The translations under genes and the position numbers were made by a program. A DNA stretch of 64,000 bases, taken from positions 1 through 64,000 of the forward strand of contig JBAQMZ010000029.1 in the NCBI GenBank assembly GCA_049303315.1. The letters are read 5' to 3'. Of this stretch, positions 59,870 to 64,000 are shown piece after piece (position 1 is the stretch's first letter; each line of letters begins with the position of its first letter). Below the pieces are notes generated by a model. It was not told the DNA's origin. It worked only from the letters and a program-made list of their open reading frames with translations, and did no database searches. The stretch is from Methanoperedens sp049303315 (GTDB lineage Archaea > Halobacteriota > Methanosarcinia > Methanosarcinales > Methanoperedenaceae).

Positions 59870-60831
59870 TGAAAACAGAAAAGAAAGCAATGAGAGATGT
59901 ATTTATAGAACAAATCTATCATCGCATGCATGAAGACCACGATATTTTTTTTTTGTGTGCAGATTTTGGCTCGCCCAAGCTTGATTATATAAGAGAAGAT
60001 TTTAAAGATAGATTTATAAATGTAGGTATTGCAGAACAGAACTTGATTAACGTCTCAACAGGATTGGCACTTGAAGGATATACGGTATATGCTTATGCAA
60101 TAGCACCGTTCCTGACAATGAGGGCATACGAGCAGATCAGAGTGAACCTCTCTTTACATGCTCAGCTAAAAGAGATAAATATAAATTTAATAGGAGTTGG
60201 AGCCGGTTTGAGTTACGATGTATCAGGACCAACGCATCACTGTCTTGAAGACATTTCTATAATGAGGACACTGCCTAATATCATGGTATTTTCCCCAAGC
60301 GACTGGGTTTTAGCTCAAAAGTTTGCAGAGTATTCAATTAAAGTAAAAAAGCCAAAATATATAAGATTTGATGGGAAACCGCTGGCGCAGATTTACGAAA
60401 ATATAGACGATGTAACATTAGAGAGAGGATTTTGCGAAATAAAAAAAGGTAGTGAAATTTGCCTTGTTTCGACCGGATATATGACCCATAGCGCGTTGAA
60501 TGCAGCAAATATACTTGCTAAAGACAATATTTCTGTTGGAGTTATTGATACCTTTTTATTGAAACCGCTGGATGAAGACTTGCTCTTTGAAACAATACAG
60601 AAATATAAATGCATCCTCACTCTCGAAGAAGGTTTTATAAACAAAGGCGGGCTGGATAGTCTGGTCTCATATGTACTGGATAGCAAAGACTCAAATATCA
60701 GATTAAAAAGAATGGGGTTTGAAGACGCTTATGTATTCGACATCGGAAGCAGGGATTATTTACATAAATTAAACAACCTAGATGAAGAAAGCATTATAAA
60801 AAACATCAAGAAAATGATAAAGGAGAATTGA
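59869..60831 (+). CDS. Transketolase C-terminal subunit, second diverged pair
   Basis: A 320-residue C-terminal half with a GTG start overlapping the preceding TAG. It has FLCADFGSPKLDYI, VGIAEQNLINVSTGLA with the catalytic Glu, GLSYDVSGPTHHCLEDI and EEGFINKGGLDSLVSYVL. Conserved His/Glu positions are retained, so the pair is likely active. Next to an SDR and a radical SAM gene, it could work on an activated sugar rather than in central metabolism. Confidence 0.88.
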   Translation: MKTEKKAMRDVFIEQIYHRMHEDHDIFFLCADFGSPKLDYIREDFKDRFINVGIAEQNLINVSTGLALEGYTVYAYAIAPFLTMRAYEQIRVNLSLHAQLKEININLIGVGAGLSYDVSGPTHHCLEDISIMRTLPNIMVFSPSDWVLAQKFAEYSIKVKKPKYIRFDGKPLAQIYENIDDVTLERGFCEIKKGSEICLVSTGYMTHSALNAANILAKDNISVGVIDTFLLKPLDEDLLFETIQKYKCILTLEEGFINKGGLDSLVSYVLDSKDSNIRLKRMGFEDAYVFDIGSRDYLHKLNNLDEESIIKNIKKMIKEN

Positions 60832-60832
60832 A

Positions 60833-61765
60833 ATGAAAATACTGGTTACAGGAGGAGCAGGATATATAGGGTCCATATTAGTTCCTGCGCTGCTTGGTAA
60901 AGGACATGAAATAATTGTTGTAGATAATTTTATGTATAACCAGTCTTCACTGCTGGATTGCTGCCATAATGAGAAATTAAAGGTCATCCGTGGGGATGCC
61001 CGCGATAAAACACTGATTTCAAAGTGTCTTGAAAAGGTGGATGCAATTTTTCCACTTGCTTGTCTCACGGGGGCGCCTCTTTGTTCCAAAGACCCTATTG
61101 GGGCTCAAACCACGAATTTTGATGCTGTCAAAATGATACTTGATATGCGTCACAAAGATCAGATAATTATATTTCCTACCACTAATAGCGGGTATGGGAT
61201 AGGACAGAAGGGCATATACTGTACTGAAAAAACCCCCCTGAACCCAGTTTCCCTGTATGGCCGTCTAAAAGTAGATCTAGAAAACCTGCTTTTGGAAGCA
61301 GGCAATTGCATTACCCTGCGTCTTGCCACTGTGATGGGGATCAGTCCACGAATGCGATTGGACCTTTTAGTGAATGATTTCACTTACAGAGCAGTTAATG
61401 ATAGATTCTTAGTCATATTTGAACCCCATTTTAAAAGAAACTATGTACATGTAAGGGATGTAGCTAAAGCATTTATCCATTGTCTTGATAACTTTGGCCA
61501 GATGAAAGATGAACCTTACAATGTTGGGTTAAGTGAAGCTAATATCAGCAAATGGGAGCTTTGCGAAGAGATCAAGAAACAACTTCCAGACTTTTATTTT
61601 GTAGAAGCTGAAATCGGTGAAGACCCGGATAAAAGGGATTATATTGTAAGCAATGCAAAGATTGAAGCTTCAGGATTTAAGGCTGATTATTCATTACAGC
61701 AGTCCATCGCCGAATTGATTAAAGGTTATCAGGTCATAAAAAGGAATCAGTTCTCTAATGTTTAA
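60833..61765 (+). CDS. NAD-dependent epimerase/dehydratase (extended SDR)
   Basis: A 310-residue extended SDR. NAD-binding VTGGAGYIGSILVPALL, FPTTNSGYG, catalytic Tyr-Lys in LYGRLKVDLE, and YVHVRDVAKAFIHCL. A GxxGxxG motif and 310-residue length are normal for nucleotide-sugar epimerases and dehydratases. Substrate unknown; a nucleotide-activated heptose or a branched sugar are options given the neighbours. One base after the second transketolase pair. Confidence 0.85.
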   Translation: MKILVTGGAGYIGSILVPALLGKGHEIIVVDNFMYNQSSLLDCCHNEKLKVIRGDARDKTLISKCLEKVDAIFPLACLTGAPLCSKDPIGAQTTNFDAVKMILDMRHKDQIIIFPTTNSGYGIGQKGIYCTEKTPLNPVSLYGRLKVDLENLLLEAGNCITLRLATVMGISPRMRLDLLVNDFTYRAVNDRFLVIFEPHFKRNYVHVRDVAKAFIHCLDNFGQMKDEPYNVGLSEANISKWELCEEIKKQLPDFYFVEAEIGEDPDKRDYIVSNAKIEASGFKADYSLQQSIAELIKGYQVIKRNQFSNV

Positions 61766-61774
61766 GGGTTTCTC

Positions 61775-63247
61775 ATGACACGAGAATTGGATTTATTATT
61801 GATTAACCCTGGTGCAAGAGAACAGGTATATGGCAAGTTAAGCTCTTCGCTTTCAGGAATTGAACCCCCTCTTTGGTGTGGATTGATTGCAGGCTTCATT
61901 CGAGAAAAAGGTTACTCTGTGAAAATAATAGATGCAGAAGCGGAAAATTTATCCCCGGAGCAGACAGCAGACATGATTGCCAAACACAACCCACTTCTGG
62001 CGGCTATTATTGTGCTTGGGTCAAATCCTTCGGCGGCTTCCACTCCCAAGATGACGGCGGCAGGTGAGACCCTGACGGCATTGAAAAAGATATCACCACA
62101 AATAAAGACTCTTTTAGGCGGGCTTCATCCATCTGCACTACCTGAACGCACACTAATGGAAGAAGATGTGAATTTTGTTTGCCAAGGAGAAGGATTTTAT
62201 ACCATCCTTCAGCTTTTAGATTTATTAAAGGCAGAGGAAAAACCAAGAGAATACAAAATCAATGGTCTATGGTATATTAAAGATAACAAGGTCATATCGA
62301 ATCCTCCTGCCTCTCCTATTAAAAATCTTGATGAGCTTCCTTTTGCAGCCTGGGACCTTTTACCCATGGATAAGTACAGAGCCCATAACTGGCACTGTTT
62401 TGATCATATCAATGAGAGAGGGCACTACGCGGTAATCTATACAAGTTTAGGATGTCCTTTCAAATGCAACTATTGCAATATTCATGCGCTGTATGGCAAA
62501 CCTGGCATTCGTTTTCGCAGTCCGGAGAAGGTAATAGAGGAGATAGATTTCCTCGTAAAGAATTATAAGATAAAAAATATCAAGATACTGGATGAGCTGT
62601 TTGTCCTTAAAGAAGACCGCGTCATGCGCATCTGTGACCTTATTATCCAGCGGGGCTATGACTTGAATATATGGGCATACGCAAGGGTTGATACAGTTAA
62701 TGAAGCTCTAATGAAAAAAATGAAACAAGCAGGCATTAACTGGGTTGCTTTTGGGATAGAATCCGCAAGCAAAAACGTCCGTGAGGGTGTTACCAAGAGA
62801 TTCAGTCAGGACATGATAAAAAAAGCCATCGAAATAACCCGTGCAGCAGATGTTTATATCATGGGAAATTTTATTTTCGGGCTTCCGGATGATACTATGG
62901 AAACAATGCAGGAAACCTTGAATATGGCTAAAGGGTTAAATCTTGAGTACATAAACTTTTACACTGCCATGGCGTATCCGGGCTCCCGGCTATATTACGA
63001 AGCTATCCAAAAGGGAATAAAACTGCCCGAACAGTGGCACGGTTATTCGCAGTATGGAGAGGATACACTGCCAATGCCGACCAAATACCTGTCAGCAGCC
63101 GAAGTTCTACGTTTTCGGGATAATGCATTTAAGGAATACTTAAGCAATCCCAAGTACTTAGAAATGATAAAAGAAAGATTTGGTGAAAATGTTGTAGAAC
63201 ATATAAAAGAGATGCTTAAACATGAAATTCATAGGAAGTTTGCTTGA
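61775..63247 (+). CDS. B12-binding-type radical SAM protein
   Basis: A 490-residue protein with an N-terminal cobalamin-binding-like Rossmann domain (LLINPGAREQ, LLGGLHPSALPE) and a radical SAM core with CPFKCNYC (Cys-x3-Cys-x2-Cys) near residue 230. GGxP-like and IESASKNVREG segments follow. The DxHxxG cobalamin histidine is not evident, so cobalamin may be bound base-off or not at all. Members of this group methylate or rearrange unactivated carbons. In a sugar operon, modification of a sugar or lipid carrier is likely but unproven. Confidence 0.86.
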   Translation: MTRELDLLLINPGAREQVYGKLSSSLSGIEPPLWCGLIAGFIREKGYSVKIIDAEAENLSPEQTADMIAKHNPLLAAIIVLGSNPSAASTPKMTAAGETLTALKKISPQIKTLLGGLHPSALPERTLMEEDVNFVCQGEGFYTILQLLDLLKAEEKPREYKINGLWYIKDNKVISNPPASPIKNLDELPFAAWDLLPMDKYRAHNWHCFDHINERGHYAVIYTSLGCPFKCNYCNIHALYGKPGIRFRSPEKVIEEIDFLVKNYKIKNIKILDELFVLKEDRVMRICDLIIQRGYDLNIWAYARVDTVNEALMKKMKQAGINWVAFGIESASKNVREGVTKRFSQDMIKKAIEITRAADVYIMGNFIFGLPDDTMETMQETLNMAKGLNLEYINFYTAMAYPGSRLYYEAIQKGIKLPEQWHGYSQYGEDTLPMPTKYLSAAEVLRFRDNAFKEYLSNPKYLEMIKERFGENVVEHIKEMLKHEIHRKFA

Positions 63248-63263
63248 GAAAGGGTGGTAGAAT

Positions 63264-64000
63264 ATGATAATAAGCAGAACACCGTTTAGAGTATCATTTT
63301 TCGGAGGAGGGACGGATTATCCAGTATGGTATAACGAACATGGCGGCGCGGTACTTGCTACTTCGATAAATAAGTATTGTTATATCACCTGTCGATATCT
63401 TCCTCCATTCTTCGAACATAAATATCGCATAGTTTACTCGAAGACAGAACAGACTCAAAATATTTTTGAAATACAGCATCCATCGGTCAAAGAAACTCTA
63501 AATTTTATGGGGATAGATCGCGGAGTTGAGATACATCACGACGCTGATTTACCTGCAAGAACCGGTCTTGGCTCAAGTTCGGCATTCACTGTAGGCTTGC
63601 TTAATGCGCTGTATGCCCTGAAAGGCAAAATGGTAACTAAAAGGCAGTTGGCATTAGATGCCATACATGTAGAACAGGAGAGGCTCAAAGAAAATGTAGG
63701 CTCACAGGATCAAACCACTGCGGCATTTGGGGGATTTAATAAAATAGAATTTGGAGACGCACAACAAATACTGGTTCAACCAATTACTTTAAATTCAAAG
63801 AAATGCCTCCTTCTTCAGGATCATCTGATGTTATTTTTTACAGGTTTTTTCAGGATAGCCTCGGAAATCGCATGCGAGCAGATAAAGAAAACACCCGGTA
63901 AAAAAACCGAATTAAATAGAATGAGGGAAATGGTGGAGGAAGCGATAAGTATTCTAAATGGCGGTGATTCGGACATAACAGATTTCGGCAGGCTGCTGCA
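63264..64000 (+). CDS. GHMP kinase, heptose 7-phosphate kinase type (HddA-like), cut by window end
   Basis: The first 245 residues of a GHMP kinase. IISRTPFRVSFFGGGTDYPVWYNEHGG (in part: RVSFFGGGTDYP) and the ATP motif LPARTGLGSSSAFTVGLLNAL fit D-glycero-alpha-D-manno-heptose 7-phosphate kinase. VGSQDQTTAAFGG is the next family block. It would feed GDP-heptose synthesis, in contrast to the PfkB kinase upstream that serves the ADP-heptose route. The 3' end and the following genes are outside the window. Confidence 0.87.
   Translation, partial: MIISRTPFRVSFFGGGTDYPVWYNEHGGAVLATSINKYCYITCRYLPPFFEHKYRIVYSKTEQTQNIFEIQHPSVKETLNFMGIDRGVEIHHDADLPARTGLGSSSAFTVGLLNALYALKGKMVTKRQLALDAIHVEQERLKENVGSQDQTTAAFGGFNKIEFGDAQQILVQPITLNSKKCLLLQDHLMLFFTGFFRIASEIACEQIKKTPGKKTELNRMREMVEEAISILNGGDSDITDFGRLL

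Noticed and set aside
1..64000. CRISPR array or cas genes
   Set aside because: No regularly spaced direct repeats of 25-40 bases and no Cas-like motif were seen on either strand.

Overview
The window is a stretch of archaeal chromosome that fits a Methanoperedens-like (ANME-2d, order Methanosarcinales) genome. The assignment is inference. It rests on archaeal-only informational genes (RIO2 kinase, DUF460 protein, archaeal ATP-dependent DNA ligase, Thg1, archaeal-type GluRS, Sm-like protein, AglB), on several multiheme c-type cytochromes beside a split cytochrome b/Rieske complex, and on surface proteins with PGF-CTERM-like archaeosortase tails. No 16S rRNA or mcr gene is present to confirm it.

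Layout. 1-1700: a small mobile-element relic with a rolling-circle (HUH) replication initiator, two tiny downstream ORFs and an AT-rich region of inverted repeats that could be its origin. 1760-6400: a glutaredoxin-like gene, then a minus-strand cluster for a quinol:cytochrome c oxidoreductase (two pentaheme cytochromes with archaeosortase tails, a monoheme cytochrome, Rieske protein, b6-like cytochrome b, subunit-IV-like protein, and two small membrane proteins). 6500-12900: housekeeping and nucleic-acid genes (DUF460, RIO2, OB-fold protein), a frameshifted metallo-beta-lactamase protein, an AAA ATPase, and a small gene flanked by GTTACAA palindromes. 13000-24700: CPBP protease, the four-subunit pyruvate-type ferredoxin oxidoreductase, a MntA/HepT toxin-antitoxin pair, a Cys/Met PLP enzyme, a BRO-N protein, the argC-CBS-argJ arginine operon and tRNA-Leu(UAG). 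24700-41100: DUF504, another pentaheme cytochrome, DNA ligase, a flavoprotein/Sm/HTH operon, a P-type ATPase, GluRS, PRC-barrel protein, Thg1, a phosphate transporter, a multi-PAS histidine kinase, and a leuB/leuD operon.

41200-64000 is devoted to the cell surface: two archaeosortase-tailed surface proteins, AglB with two glycosyltransferases, a VapBC pair, a zone of gene remnants and GC-rich repeats, a Wzz-like chain-length protein, a VanZ-like protein, and then a long co-directional run of sugar genes. That run has a UDP-sugar dehydrogenase, a UDP-glucuronate 4-epimerase-like protein apparently starting at AUU, a heptose-phosphate (PfkB) kinase, two complete split transketolases, a transaldolase, a second SDR, a radical SAM protein and, cut by the window edge, a GHMP heptose kinase. 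My reading is that transketolase and transaldolase supply sedoheptulose 7-phosphate for activated heptoses destined for a surface glycan. This cluster is the most interesting part of the window. The redox module at 1994-6391, whose b6-like cytochrome b keeps the heme-ci cysteine, comes next.
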